64,000 nucleotides of DNA from a virus. Shown in pieces: positions 40,967 through 48,654 of this stretch. Within the stretch, counting starts at the first letter, position 1. Each line of letters begins with the position of its first letter. A program made the position numbers and the translations under genes. The stretch is from positions 1 through 64,000 of IMG/VR virus record IMGVR_UViG_3300033150_000846. One strand, written 5' to 3'. Under the pieces are notes generated by a model that was not told where the DNA came from, searched no databases, and worked only from the letters and a program-made list of their open reading frames with translations.

Positions 40967-41727
40967 TTTTCCTCGTTGATTCTGGTTTCAAGAAACTCGG
41001 CTGTCTCTTCGCCTAGAGATTGAAGGCTTTCGCTTGGGTTTTGTAGGAGTAGTGTTTGGAGGAAGCGCCGCCTTGTGTGAGGAGACTTCAGGGCGAAAGC
41101 GGAGTTGACCTCCAAGACAATGAACTCTCCTGAAGGAAGTTGTAGAATGTCTACAGCTCCAAAGTCATAACCGAGGGCGTCTACAGCTTTTCGAGCAAGA
41201 GGGCGGATTCCTTTGGGAGGCTTCTCAGTGAAGGAAATTACCCATCCTAGCCGCCTTGAGCGGATGTTTGGCAGCGGGGTTTCCTCTAGGGAGACTTTTT
41301 TGCCGACAGCGAAAGTTCGGGCTTTTGGAAGGTAAGAAGAGCTTGCACAGAAGACTCTCCACTCAGCGGTTACTTCGCTGATCCAGGCTGTCCAATAGTC
41401 GGCAGTAAGCCACTTTTCTGAGATAGTGCGTGGTGGTGTTGGGAAGTAGATGAAGCGGCCTTGTGAATGGTTGTTACGGCGACCTACTACTAGTTGACCT
41501 TCGCAAAGGCCTTGTGTTGCTTCCTGTAGTGTAGTGTAGAAAGTTGGAACGGGAATTTCGTGGTCTTTGAGAAGGGAAAGTTGGTTGAGGCCGTAGAGTT
41601 TTGGTTGACCTCCTATGGAGTTGGGGCGTTCTATGCCCCAAGCGAGGTCTTGGTCTGAGGGGATTGGGGCTAGGGTGTTTCGTAGCCAACGTACAGTTGG
41701 CCACTTCGAGTTGCCGTAGACTTTCAT
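40963..41727 (-). CDS. ATP-grasp ligase
   Basis: A 254-residue protein with the ATP-grasp C-terminal signature FGAVDILQLPSGEFIVLEVNSA near residues 190-211 (Asp, Glu and Asn Mg2+ ligands) and a basic strand QLVVGRRNNHSQG in the nucleotide-binding lobe. The size and the ALGYDFGAVD phrase resemble phage and RimK/YheC-like ATP-grasp peptide ligases. With the amidoligases it probably joins amino acids or modifies a peptide or protein end. The interspersed motif at 41266 encodes PLPN in a loop. Confidence 0.75.
   Translation of the reverse strand: MKVYGNSKWPTVRWLRNTLAPIPSDQDLAWGIERPNSIGGQPKLYGLNQLSLLKDHEIPVPTFYTTLQEATQGLCEGQLVVGRRNNHSQGRFIYFPTPPRTISEKWLTADYWTAWISEVTAEWRVFCASSSYLPKARTFAVGKKVSLEETPLPNIRSRRLGWVISFTEKPPKGIRPLARKAVDALGYDFGAVDILQLPSGEFIVLEVNSAFALKSPHTRRRFLQTLLLQNPSESLQSLGEETAEFLETRINEEN
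41266..41280 (+). repeat. interspersed 15-bp motif, copy 12
   Basis: GTTTGGCAGCGGGGT on the + strand inside the leftward ATP-grasp gene. Confidence 0.95.
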
Positions 41728-42551
41728 AATTCGACGTAGCTCCTTGCAACTTTGCCCTTTCGAAGGGCTTCAATGGTTTGTGCGATGTTGGGAGGGATTG
41801 TTGTTTTGTGGGCTGTGAAGAGGCTTCTGATTTGGTAAAGGATTTCGTCACAGACTGTGACTGCATTGTCGATTGTTATGGGGCGGTAATGTTTTGTTCG
41901 CCCGACTTTGTAAACAAGGCCTGAAGGAGCCACTGCGCTCAACCAGAATTTGCTACTTATAGAGGGGTTAAGGAAGGGGAAGAAGGTTTGTTGGAGGAGC
42001 TTTCCGTTTCTGAGGAGGAGATCGACAAGTTCTTTGTTGAGTGTGTACCTTTCGGTGTCTGGTTGGGTTTTGGCAAAGACTTCAGCGGCGATGGTGGAAA
42101 TTGATGAGGGGGGTTCTAACTTTGGGCTGATGCTTTCCGGCCATTTTGACAGGACTTCGCACTCTCTTTGGAGGCCAGGAGCATTGGTGAAGGCTATTGT
42201 TATTCTGCTGAGGGGGGAAGCGATGATTCCTCCAAACTTGTCGGAAGGGTGTCTGTTTGATTGAAGGTAGAGTTTGCCTGATCCTGAGTAAGGGGGTAGA
42301 ATGGCCCTAGCTATGGCTTTAAGGTAGGTGCGAGTGCTTAGGTCTTTGAAGGAGGAGATTCCCAAAGTGGGGTAGAGAGGGTAGACAACGCTTGAAGGCA
42401 GGCGTAAGATGGAGCTTGTCAGTTCTGGGGACCATTCCTCGTCTAGGTTTACGTTTTTGTGGACTCTTTTCTCCAGGGGAGGGTAGATCATGAATAAGAG
42501 GTTGTAAGCAGGGTGTGACTTGTGGGTTTCTGAAAGAGTGACTGTGATCAT
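41724..42551 (-). CDS. hypothetical protein between ATP-grasp and amidoligase genes
   Basis: A 275-residue protein with no motif I recognise. The sequence is Pro/Ser-rich with mixed alpha/beta character (LPSSVVYPLYPTLGISSFKDL, LSRITIAFTNAP). It overlaps the ATP-grasp gene by 4 nt and lies 9 bp from the second amidoligase, so it is almost certainly part of the same pathway, perhaps as substrate-binding subunit or modified target. Confidence 0.6.
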   Translation of the reverse strand: MITVTLSETHKSHPAYNLLFMIYPPLEKRVHKNVNLDEEWSPELTSSILRLPSSVVYPLYPTLGISSFKDLSTRTYLKAIARAILPPYSGSGKLYLQSNRHPSDKFGGIIASPLSRITIAFTNAPGLQRECEVLSKWPESISPKLEPPSSISTIAAEVFAKTQPDTERYTLNKELVDLLLRNGKLLQQTFFPFLNPSISSKFWLSAVAPSGLVYKVGRTKHYRPITIDNAVTVCDEILYQIRSLFTAHKTTIPPNIAQTIEALRKGKVARSYVEL

Positions 42552-42560
42552 TGGTTTCTC

Positions 42561-44015
42561 CTATAGTGAGACTACTTTGGCTTTTCGGTTGGTTGCTCGG
42601 CGAAGAAGGTTGGTGCAATGGGATATTGCACAATCCTCTGATGAGCTATGGCCTGTCCAAGAGTCGAGTTTCCAGGCTTGGCGAGCGGACCATCTTGGAA
42701 AGGCGTCTTTTATGCGAATGTGGAACAGTTTGTTGATGGTTGTGGCGAGGTCGTACTTTAGGTAGTAACCTAGGGGGGCGGTGATTTTGGGGAGCCATTC
42801 TCTGGCGGTGGCGTAATCGTAGTTGAGAAGGGTGTGGTAAACTTTTTCGGGGTCCGGGGTTTCTCTTTCTAGTTGGGAGAGATTGCCTGTGAGGGCGGCG
42901 TCGATTACTGCTCGTCCTATTTCTAAAGCTAAGTGGACGAGTACCGGGGAATACATGGTAGCTGATGATAGGACTCTGTACTCAATGCCATGGGGAGGTC
43001 TTCGAAATTCTCCTGGAAGGCCATAGTATTTGCGACGTTCTGTGGTTTCTATCCCTTCAAGTATGCACATGTTTGGGATAGCTACGTAGTAGTCGAGCAT
43101 TCTGATTAGTCGGGCTATTTCGGAGTTTGACTTTGGGGCGAACTCTTTGAGGCCGAAGTGAATGTGGAAGCCTGCTGTTCGGATTGGCATGTTGGGATCA
43201 AGGCAACGGTTTTGTGGTTGATCGTAGGCGTTCATTGAAGGATCACAGCCAAGTTCCTTGAATTGAGGAGGGTAAGAGTCGATATTGGGAATGTTGACGG
43301 TGTCGATGGGCTTGACTTTGTAGTTGTAGTAATCGCAGATGTTGATTAGTTGTTTGAAAGATGCTTGGAGGGAATCTACGGTGTAGGCAAAACAGTAGTA
43401 GGGGTCTGTTTGGAACTCGGCTGCAAAGCCATCCCAATATGGGCCGTGAGCTTTGCGAATCGCCGTTTGGTAAGAATCGGGGTAGACACGGTACTTCTTG
43501 AGGTAGTCTGCCATTTTGGCTTCTTGTTCCTTTAGGGTGGGAAGGAACTTAAAGGCTGGGACAAGGTTTCCTCTTCGATTGAAGACGAAAAATTCTGGGT
43601 CGAAGCCAGCTCCCATGTGCATCCAGTAGGCTTGGGGAGATCTTGGAAGGCGGTAGTTGGCGGTAGGGAGAGGCCTGTCAAAGTCCCAGATTTGGTAGAT
43701 GTAGTGTTGGTTGTCGAGGGAGAGGGAGAAAGGAAGAACTGAAGAACCAAACTCCCAGTCTTTGGTCCTAACGAAGTTTATTCTTCGGTTTGTGCTGTGG
43801 GTCAGAAAGGAGGAGAGTTTTGCGGCTTCTTTTTGGGTTACTGTTGGGGGCAAAGTGTAGGGGTAGTTGTGTGCTACTAGCTTGGTGCCCCATTTGGAGA
43901 TGTCTTGGTTGGGGAATAGAGACGCCTTTCGATGGCTGCCGTCGGTTTTGGTTTCGATGAGGATGGAGGGGGCCTTTTCCAGGTCCTCCCAAGATTCAAT
44001 CTTCTTGACCTTCAT
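42561..44015 (-). CDS. phiEco32-like COOH-NH2 ligase-type 2 amidoligase
   Basis: A 484-residue protein. GFDPEFFVFNRRGNLVPAFKF (about residues 137-157) is the hallmark opening of the phage phiEco32-like amidoligase group; DGFAAEFQ (about 196), TAGFHIHFG (about 286) and HGIEYRVLSSA (about 342) complete the glutamine synthetase-like metal site. The first 130 residues are an additional domain. It differs from the Amidoligase_2-type enzyme next door, so the cluster has two distinct amidoligases. Substrate unknown. Confidence 0.8.
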   Translation of the reverse strand: MKVKKIESWEDLEKAPSILIETKTDGSHRKASLFPNQDISKWGTKLVAHNYPYTLPPTVTQKEAAKLSSFLTHSTNRRINFVRTKDWEFGSSVLPFSLSLDNQHYIYQIWDFDRPLPTANYRLPRSPQAYWMHMGAGFDPEFFVFNRRGNLVPAFKFLPTLKEQEAKMADYLKKYRVYPDSYQTAIRKAHGPYWDGFAAEFQTDPYYCFAYTVDSLQASFKQLINICDYYNYKVKPIDTVNIPNIDSYPPQFKELGCDPSMNAYDQPQNRCLDPNMPIRTAGFHIHFGLKEFAPKSNSEIARLIRMLDYYVAIPNMCILEGIETTERRKYYGLPGEFRRPPHGIEYRVLSSATMYSPVLVHLALEIGRAVIDAALTGNLSQLERETPDPEKVYHTLLNYDYATAREWLPKITAPLGYYLKYDLATTINKLFHIRIKDAFPRWSARQAWKLDSWTGHSSSEDCAISHCTNLLRRATNRKAKVVSL

Positions 44016-44292
44016 ATGTGTCTCCTAAGTTGTTGAAAGAGGCTAGGGCAGCGGCCATAGCTTCTTTGGCCCCATCCCTTTTGACAGTACACAGTGCATC
44101 TTTGGGGATTGACACAAAGTGGGCGGGGGTTTTTCCTAGGTTTTTGGTTGGGAAGGCTGTACCTCCTATCTTTCTCATTTCCGTGCCGGGAGGAGTGTCT
44201 CCCAGTTTGTTGCAGTTGGTGAACAGTTCCATGTCCCTAACGTAGGTGTAGGGGACGAAGATGCGCTGGAGTGTTTTGGTTTCGTTGTTCAT
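43996..44292 (-). CDS. hypothetical protein
   Basis: A 98-residue protein starting MNNETKTLQRIFVPYTYV, overlapping the amidoligase gene by 20 nt and the next gene by ATGA. Mixed composition with a possible binding loop GGTAFPTKNLGKTPAHFVS. Function unknown. Confidence 0.5.
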   Translation of the reverse strand: MNNETKTLQRIFVPYTYVRDMELFTNCNKLGDTPPGTEMRKIGGTAFPTKNLGKTPAHFVSIPKDALCTVKRDGAKEAMAAALASFNNLGDTYEGQED

Positions 44293-44573
44293 GACTTGAC
44301 GAAGTGGTAAAGGCCCTTTGGTTTGGTTTCCTTTGTGCGGCAGTATTCTTTTGCTGCCTTTTTTGGGTTGTCGAAGGTTGTGACTTCTTTGGTTAGGCCA
44401 AGGAGTTTGAGCTCGCGCTTCAAAATTTCCGTGGCGTCTTTTTCTTTAGGAGGGTCTTTGAGCTGGTAGTAGTTTTCGAGAATGTTCTGGGGCGTGGTCT
44501 TTAGGCCTAGCTTTGTGAGGAGTGGGGTGAAATTCATTTGGCCTTCCTGCTTGGGGCTATCAAAGTTACTCAT
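44289..44573 (-). CDS. hypothetical protein
   Basis: A 94-residue Lys-rich helical protein (MSNFDSPKQEGQMNFTPLL). Overlaps both neighbours by a few bases. An internal ATG at residue 13 is an alternative start. No motif recognised. Confidence 0.5.
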   Translation of the reverse strand: MSNFDSPKQEGQMNFTPLLTKLGLKTTPQNILENYYQLKDPPKEKDATEILKRELKLLGLTKEVTTFDNPKKAAKEYCRTKETKPKGLYHFVKS

Positions 44574-45117
44574 CAGCTACTCCTACATAGTTGCCAGTTA
44601 AACGTAGAGTTTCTTCTTGTTGGGGGGTTAAACCATGAACGTTGACGAAACAGCAGTCTCGAAAGACGTTTGGGTTGAAGTCGCTCCCGATAATCTCGAC
44701 TTCGCGGAGTTCGCATTTGTAGAATGAAGGGTATGGTATTCCAGAGAATGCTAGCTTAGTGGCAAAGAACCGACAGTTGACAAAAGCAATGTTTGCCAGG
44801 CTACGGAAAACAATTTCGCTTCTTTGAAATTTACAATCAGCAAATATCATTGAGTGGGTTTGCGGGCTGGGTACAATGGAATAATGGTCAAAGTCTCCGC
44901 CCTTGACCATAGCCTCTTCTTCAAACGCTTCAATGAATTCGTCAAGACCGAGCTCTCCAACCCACAAGACGCGATCTAAAGATCGTATTTGCTCTAATGT
45001 TGGGTTTTCGTGGTCTATTTCTAGGGCAGCCTGGTGGAAGTCTTTGGCAAGCTCAGAGAAGAGTTCAGCCTCTCCCCATAAGGTAAGGGGAAACTCTTCG
45101 TACCTGGAAAAGGTCAC
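44566..45117 (-). CDS. pentapeptide-repeat-like protein
   Basis: A 183-residue protein. Residues about 90-165 show an approximate five-residue beat with central Phe/Leu/Ile and Ala/Cys/Ser before it (FADCKF, SEIVF, IAFVNCRF, TKLAF, YKCEL, DCCFVNV), a degenerate pentapeptide-repeat helix. Such solenoids can mimic DNA or serve as scaffolds; fewer than the usual number of clean repeats are present, so the assignment is tentative. Overlaps both neighbours. Confidence 0.5.
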   Translation of the reverse strand: MTFSRYEEFPLTLWGEAELFSELAKDFHQAALEIDHENPTLEQIRSLDRVLWVGELGLDEFIEAFEEEAMVKGGDFDHYSIVPSPQTHSMIFADCKFQRSEIVFRSLANIAFVNCRFFATKLAFSGIPYPSFYKCELREVEIIGSDFNPNVFRDCCFVNVHGLTPQQEETLRLTGNYVGVADE

Positions 45118-45293
45118 TTAACATCTCCTTTCTTGAAGGAAGAAAGGGCTTCGTAGAGCCCAAGAATATTTTCTTTTGCCTCTTTAAGCTGCTGGTACGG
45201 CACACGTCCAGTACGAGCACGGACGCCCATTGATACAGCCAAGGTTTGAAGAGCCCTGTCTGTCTCAAGTATTTTAGTGGTAAGATCGGTCAT
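45114..45293 (-). CDS. small hypothetical protein
   Basis: A 59-residue helical protein starting MTDLTTKILETDRALQTL. The inner ATG is chosen because it follows AGGAGACAAC, near the end of the upstream gene. No motif recognised. Confidence 0.45.
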   Translation of the reverse strand: MTDLTTKILETDRALQTLAVSMGVRARTGRVPYQQLKEAKENILGLYEALSSFKKGDVK

Positions 45294-45477
45294 GTTGTCT
45301 CCTAGCAAGGCGGGGAACCACGCAGTCTCGGAAAGCTCTACGCGCAATTCGTTGGGCATGGAGCTGGTTCTTTGCGACGCGATGAAACTGTCCTTGGACG
45401 TAGACAGAGAAGGTTTTGTTGTAAATGCCCTTCTCAATGTGAATTGACGTGTGAGGGTAAGGTCTCTCAATTTTCAT
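45274..45477 (-). CDS. small basic protein
   Basis: A 67-residue, Arg/His-rich protein starting MKIERPYPHTSIH after a perfect AAGGAGGAACAC ribosome site. The second half (QRIARRAFRDCVVPRLARRQ) is strongly basic and may bind nucleic acid. It overlaps both neighbours. Confidence 0.5.
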   Translation of the reverse strand: MKIERPYPHTSIHIEKGIYNKTFSVYVQGQFHRVAKNQLHAQRIARRAFRDCVVPRLARRQHDRSYH

Positions 45478-45740
45478 GTGTTCCTCCTTAGCAAACGGTC
45501 CCATTGAATGGGCTTGTTTGGCCAGAAGCCGAACAAGGTTTTGTCCTTAGGGTGTGAGTCAAAGTGAAAGCCCTTTGGAGCGGAGTCCTTAAGTTTGATG
45601 TAAAGGTCGTGGATGTACCATGGGCCTTTTGGAGGAAGCTCTTCGCCTAGTGCGTGAAGGGCTCTCTCGAAATTCGCAACCATCCTTTTAGTCTCGTAGG
45701 TACCATATGAGACTATGATGGGGTTAGGGGTCGTCTTCAT
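45474..45740 (-). CDS. small paralogous protein, AP-G-HP-GFW type (a)
   Basis: An 88-residue protein whose C-terminal half (LKDSAPKGFHFDSHPKD..LFGFW) resembles that of the gene at 46106-46351 (LNELAPEGYYFGAHPGDG..LGFW). The two seem to be paralogues separated by two genes. Function unknown. Confidence 0.5.
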   Translation of the reverse strand: MKTTPNPIIVSYGTYETKRMVANFERALHALGEELPPKGPWYIHDLYIKLKDSAPKGFHFDSHPKDKTLFGFWPNKPIQWDRLLRRNT

Positions 45741-45746
45741 GTTTTT

Positions 45747-45989
45747 TCACCAGTAGACAGCGTGGTCATGCAACTGTCTGCGTCCAACCTTGAAAAATTT
45801 TTCAATGAGATGGTTGGCAATCGACGCGTAGTAACCACAACCTGAGATGTCATCGTTGCGGGCTGCAGCTAGGGCTTGTTGCAAGTTTGTCTCAACTTCT
45901 TGCAGGCATTGTTTACGAGCCGCTAGAACACTGTTCTGGCGGCGAAGTTTCTCTTCTTCGGGCAAATGTTCCCATTCTTCGTATCTCAT
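45747..45989 (-). CDS. hypothetical helical protein
   Basis: An 80-residue protein starting MRYEEWEHLPEEEK after AAAGGAGACACA. Mostly helical with Gln/Ala/Arg heptads and a phrase NDDISGCGYY that is echoed (NGDISGCDLHF) in the C-terminal part of the Csx16-like gene at 46379. Function unknown. Confidence 0.5.
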   Translation of the reverse strand: MRYEEWEHLPEEEKLRRQNSVLAARKQCLQEVETNLQQALAAARNDDISGCGYYASIANHLIEKFFKVGRRQLHDHAVYW

Positions 45990-46000
45990 TGTGTCTCCTT

Positions 46001-46081
46001 TTAGTCGAGGGTAGCTAGCCAGTAGGCTAGCCAGAAGTATAGTATGCCTATGGCAAAGGCTAACAATTGCATTGGCTCCAT
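46001..46081 (-). CDS. 26-residue single-pass membrane peptide
   Basis: Starts MEPMQLLAFAIGIL and ends LAYWLATLD, almost entirely one hydrophobic helix. It fits exactly in the gap between two genes, its TAA touching the AAAGGAG site of the next. No strong ribosome site of its own. Could be a tiny membrane effector; coding status is uncertain because of its size. Confidence 0.35.
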   Translation of the reverse strand: MEPMQLLAFAIGILYFWLAYWLATLD

Positions 46082-46105
46082 AAGCGTTTTTCTCAGCCAA
46101 GTAAC

Positions 46106-46351
46106 TTAGTAATTTTCGATTGACCAGAAGCCAAGGCAAGCCCCGTCTCCAGGGTGAGCACCAAAATAGTAGCCTTCAGGAGCAAGTTCATTGAGTTGGT
46201 CGTCTAGGTGCTCTAGGTAGTACTCATCGTGAGGTTCCTTTTCGAAAGGAATGTTGAGAGAGTTGAGGAAGTCTTCGAAGGCTTCAATTAGATCCTCTGT
46301 ACGGAGAGTACCTTCAGAGACTGTGTAGTTGCGAAGATCGATGTTTTTCAT
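46106..46351 (-). CDS. small paralogous protein, AP-G-HP-GFW type (b)
   Basis: An 81-residue acidic protein (MKNIDLRNYTVSEG) whose last 35 residues match those of the gene at 45474-45740 (AP.G..F..HP.D....GFW). No known domain. Likely an early protein. Confidence 0.5.
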   Translation of the reverse strand: MKNIDLRNYTVSEGTLRTEDLIEAFEDFLNSLNIPFEKEPHDEYYLEHLDDQLNELAPEGYYFGAHPGDGACLGFWSIENY

Positions 46352-46378
46352 TGAGTGTCCTTTCTTGGCAAGGTGTTT

Positions 46379-46900
46379 TCAGGTGATTTCCCAGAGGTCA
46401 AACTCCTTTTCTTTTTTCTTGAAATGGAGGTCACAGCCAGAGATGTCGCCGTTATCCAAAGCTACGGTGATTGCGTGCAGGAGGTTTTCCATCCCACGCT
46501 TTTGAGTCTTGTCTTGCGCTTTCATGTCTTCCTTTGAAGGTTCTTCGAAGTCGATGAGACTTCGAGGATCTGAGTAGCCGCCTAAGCGGGCAGCCTCGTG
46601 GAGTTTGATGATTTGGTTGTCGTCTAGGACGACTAAAGCGTTGAGGTAAGCTCCCTCCTTGGCCATTTCTTCGGCTGTAAGACCAGGCCGAGAGGGACGA
46701 CCGTTTGGGAAACAAATTGCCCAGACGGCTTTGGCTATTGCAGCTAAGTGAAGGGGGATATTGCCTGCAACAACTTTGTTGCGGACATCCTTTTCTGTAA
46801 CTTCGGTCTTTATTGGGGCGTTTTGAAAGCCCGGCAAGTTCTGGCGGATGAAGTCAATTGCGCCTTTGTGGCGTGAGACAATAAGGTTGTTGTTTGGCAT
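46379..46900 (-). CDS. Csx16-like protein with C-terminal extension
   Basis: A 173-residue protein. Residues about 5-92 fit the Csx16 (VVA1548) pattern: LIVSRHKGAIDFI, VAGNIPLHLAA, and RPGLTAEEMAKEGAYLNAL. Csx16 proteins accompany type III CRISPR systems and have been reported as ring nucleases that degrade cyclic oligoadenylate. A phage copy would therefore be expected to blunt type III signalling, but this is inference. The last 80 residues are an extra helical part containing NGDISGCDLHF. Confidence 0.55.
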   Translation of the reverse strand: MPNNNLIVSRHKGAIDFIRQNLPGFQNAPIKTEVTEKDVRNKVVAGNIPLHLAAIAKAVWAICFPNGRPSRPGLTAEEMAKEGAYLNALVVLDDNQIIKLHEAARLGGYSDPRSLIDFEEPSKEDMKAQDKTQKRGMENLLHAITVALDNGDISGCDLHFKKKEKEFDLWEIT

Positions 46901-46924
46901 TGTGGCTCCTTTTCTTGGTTGCGG

Positions 46925-47113
46925 CTAGGCAGTGGCTGCTCTGGTTGCTAGTGGGGCAGCCACGAAGATTGTGATTGGTTTTGGTTCACCGGCTTTGGTA
47001 AACCTCAGTTCATCGCGGAGAACTGCCAGTACCTCGCAATGCTCCCGGTGGTTGTTGATCCAAATGTCCCCTGTCTTGATAGGGGCTTCTGTTTTGTAGA
47101 TTCTTGCTAGCAT
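46925..47113 (-). CDS. small hypothetical protein
   Basis: A 62-residue beta-rich protein (MLARIYKTEAPIKTGDIWI) between the two Csx16-like genes. No motif recognised. A GGAGACAC site precedes the ATG. Confidence 0.45.
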   Translation of the reverse strand: MLARIYKTEAPIKTGDIWINNHREHCEVLAVLRDELRFTKAGEPKPITIFVAAPLATRAATA

Positions 47114-47123
47114 TTGTGTCTCC

Positions 47124-47408
47124 TTAGTCTTTTGGGACTTCGACTGTGAGGAGCCTTTTAATGTGGGCTCCGTAGAGTCGAAGTTGGGTTGCAGTTAGCC
47201 TTCTCCCTTTTGGAGGAGAGGCGTTAAAGCAAAGGGCAAAGACTTCTTTGGCTTCTGCGGCAATGGAGACTGGGATGTCTCCTGCAATAGACGCGCCTTT
47301 AGCGTCTTCAGTGGAGATGAAGGAAAGGACACGAGCATCTTTGAATTGGGGAAGGAGCTCCCTGATGTAGTCTATTACAGCAGGGTGTTCCGTAACAATG
47401 ATTTTCAT
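47124..47408 (-). CDS. Csx16-like protein, single domain
   Basis: A 94-residue protein covering just the Csx16-type domain: MKIIVTEHPAVIDYI, IAGDIPVSIAAEAKEVF and KGRRLTATQLRLYGAHI, in the order of VVA1548 proteins and parallel to the gene at 46379. The usual RH of the first motif is EH here. ATG 47408 is chosen because a longer frame would run through the neighbour. Two such genes close together suggest duplication and divergence. Confidence 0.55.
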   Translation of the reverse strand: MKIIVTEHPAVIDYIRELLPQFKDARVLSFISTEDAKGASIAGDIPVSIAAEAKEVFALCFNASPPKGRRLTATQLRLYGAHIKRLLTVEVPKD

Positions 47409-47421
47409 TTGAGAGTCCTTG

Positions 47422-47652
47422 CTAGCACAGGGCAAAGACGCGTTTGTGCCTTTGGTCGAACTCAGCGCGAACTCCGTAGCCGAGTTCTTCGGTTGGGTCA
47501 CAAAGAGCGTCCATATAATCGACGTCTTCGTCAAGGACTACTGCTGCAGTGAGAGGGTCAATGCGGTGAAATTCATTTTCATGCATGTACTGGGCTAGAC
47601 GGCCAAGAACATGATGTTTTTCAAAGACCGGGTCTTTACTTTCGTGAGTCAT
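47422..47652 (-). CDS. small hypothetical protein
   Basis: A 76-residue acidic protein (MTHESKDPVFEKHHVLGRL). Overlaps the next upstream gene by 17 nt. No motif recognised. Confidence 0.5.
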   Translation of the reverse strand: MTHESKDPVFEKHHVLGRLAQYMHENEFHRIDPLTAAVVLDEDVDYMDALCDPTEELGYGVRAEFDQRHKRVFALC

Positions 47653-47914
47653 TAAAGTGGCTCCTTTCTTGTTCGTCTAGGAAGACAACCTTGTCCCTCA
47701 AGAGCCCCTGTACTAAGAGGCTTGATACGGTTTCTTTTTCCCATTGGTCGTAGTGGAAAGAGCATACCGGGAACATTACCGATTGTAGGTTAATGTCCTC
47801 ATAAACCCTTACACTATGGGTGGCTGGCTCATTACAGCCAGCAGTACTGCACAGTTGGGCAGGACCGTCAAACTTGCTACGGCCCTTGATGTACTGAGCG
47901 TAGCTTTGAGACAT
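47636..47914 (-). CDS. small Cys/His protein
   Basis: A 92-residue protein (MSQSYAQYIKGRSKFDG) with CSTAGCNEPATHSV...FPVCSFHYDQW, a plausible treble-clef-like C2-C-H metal site in the middle. No catalytic motif. It is the last gene of the contiguous leftward block before a 378-bp gap. Confidence 0.5.
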   Translation of the reverse strand: MSQSYAQYIKGRSKFDGPAQLCSTAGCNEPATHSVRVYEDINLQSVMFPVCSFHYDQWEKETVSSLLVQGLLRDKVVFLDEQERSHFNDSRK

Positions 47915-48292
47915 ACTTTCTCCCTTTTTTTAGTTTGCGACACATCCTTTGTGCAGGTTGTGCCTTTTTTGTAAAGTTGAGTGGCGGCGGCTCAAGGATT
48001 GTTGAGTGTCGCTCACTCAGATCTTGTGCCTAGGCTAAGCTAAGACTTTGGGCCGTTGGCTAGGCTAGACTGATTCTCCCAGGTGGAATATCGGTGTGCC
48101 AGGTGACGTTCGCTTCACCTGGGACGCTCACAGATGCCTGGAGCGGTTCTCGGCAGATGCCTGAGGACGCTCAGGGACGCTCAGAGCGATTCTCAGGCAT
48201 GGCCAGGCACCTAGACACCTGAGAGGCGCTAGGATTGCGCCACAGGCTTGCTATGGCGCAGGGACGAGGGATTCTCAGGGGAGTAGAGGGGA
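47915..48292. other. repeat-rich non-coding region
   Basis: No open frame I trust. Short direct repeats are visible: GGACGCTCA at 48122-48130, 48165-48173 and 48175-48183, CAGATGCCTG at 48131-48140 and 48154-48163, and GAGCGGTTCTC/GAGCGATTCTC. It could hold promoter and operator sites for the leftward operon or a structured RNA leader. No clean promoter is seen. Confidence 0.5.
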
Positions 48293-48583
48293 CTACTGGC
48301 GAGGGAAGATCGCGGCACGGATGGCATGGGCGCGCGACCGAAGTTTGGCCGCTTGCCGTGCGTCGATCGAGGATTGGGTTTCAGGTCTAGGTCTCGGTCG
48401 GTGGAAGTAGGCTGGACGAACTACTACTTCAGTAGCGCGAGACCAGGGACCGTTCCCAGGCTGGATAGAGCGATGATTAGGCGTGGTAGCACGTTTCGGT
48501 GGCCGGATGCCTTTGACCTGAGACGGGAACTGGTATCGCCACTGGCGAGAGAATGGTGGTTGAGGCGGTTTTGGTAAATTCAT
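48293..48583 (-). CDS. Pro/Arg-rich hypothetical protein
   Basis: A 96-residue basic protein (MNLPKPPQPPFSRQWRYQF), likely disordered in its first half, with a basic helical end. TGAGGAACT precedes the ATG. The start lies just after a terminator, so it would depend on read-through or an unseen promoter. Coding status moderate. Confidence 0.45.
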   Translation of the reverse strand: MNLPKPPQPPFSRQWRYQFPSQVKGIRPPKRATTPNHRSIQPGNGPWSRATEVVVRPAYFHRPRPRPETQSSIDARQAAKLRSRAHAIRAAIFPRQ

Positions 48584-48593
48584 AGTTCCTCAC

Positions 48594-48631
48594 AAATAAA
48601 AGAATCCCTGCCAGGCGGTACCTGGCAGGGA
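48594..48631 (-). terminator. intrinsic terminator after the 170-aa early gene
   Basis: On the - strand TCCCTGCCAGG and CCTGGCAGGGA pair perfectly (11 bp, 5-nt loop), followed by TTCTTTTATTT. Strong intrinsic terminator. Confidence 0.85.
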
Positions 48632-48654
48632 CAATTTCAAAGGCTGAAGGCGTG

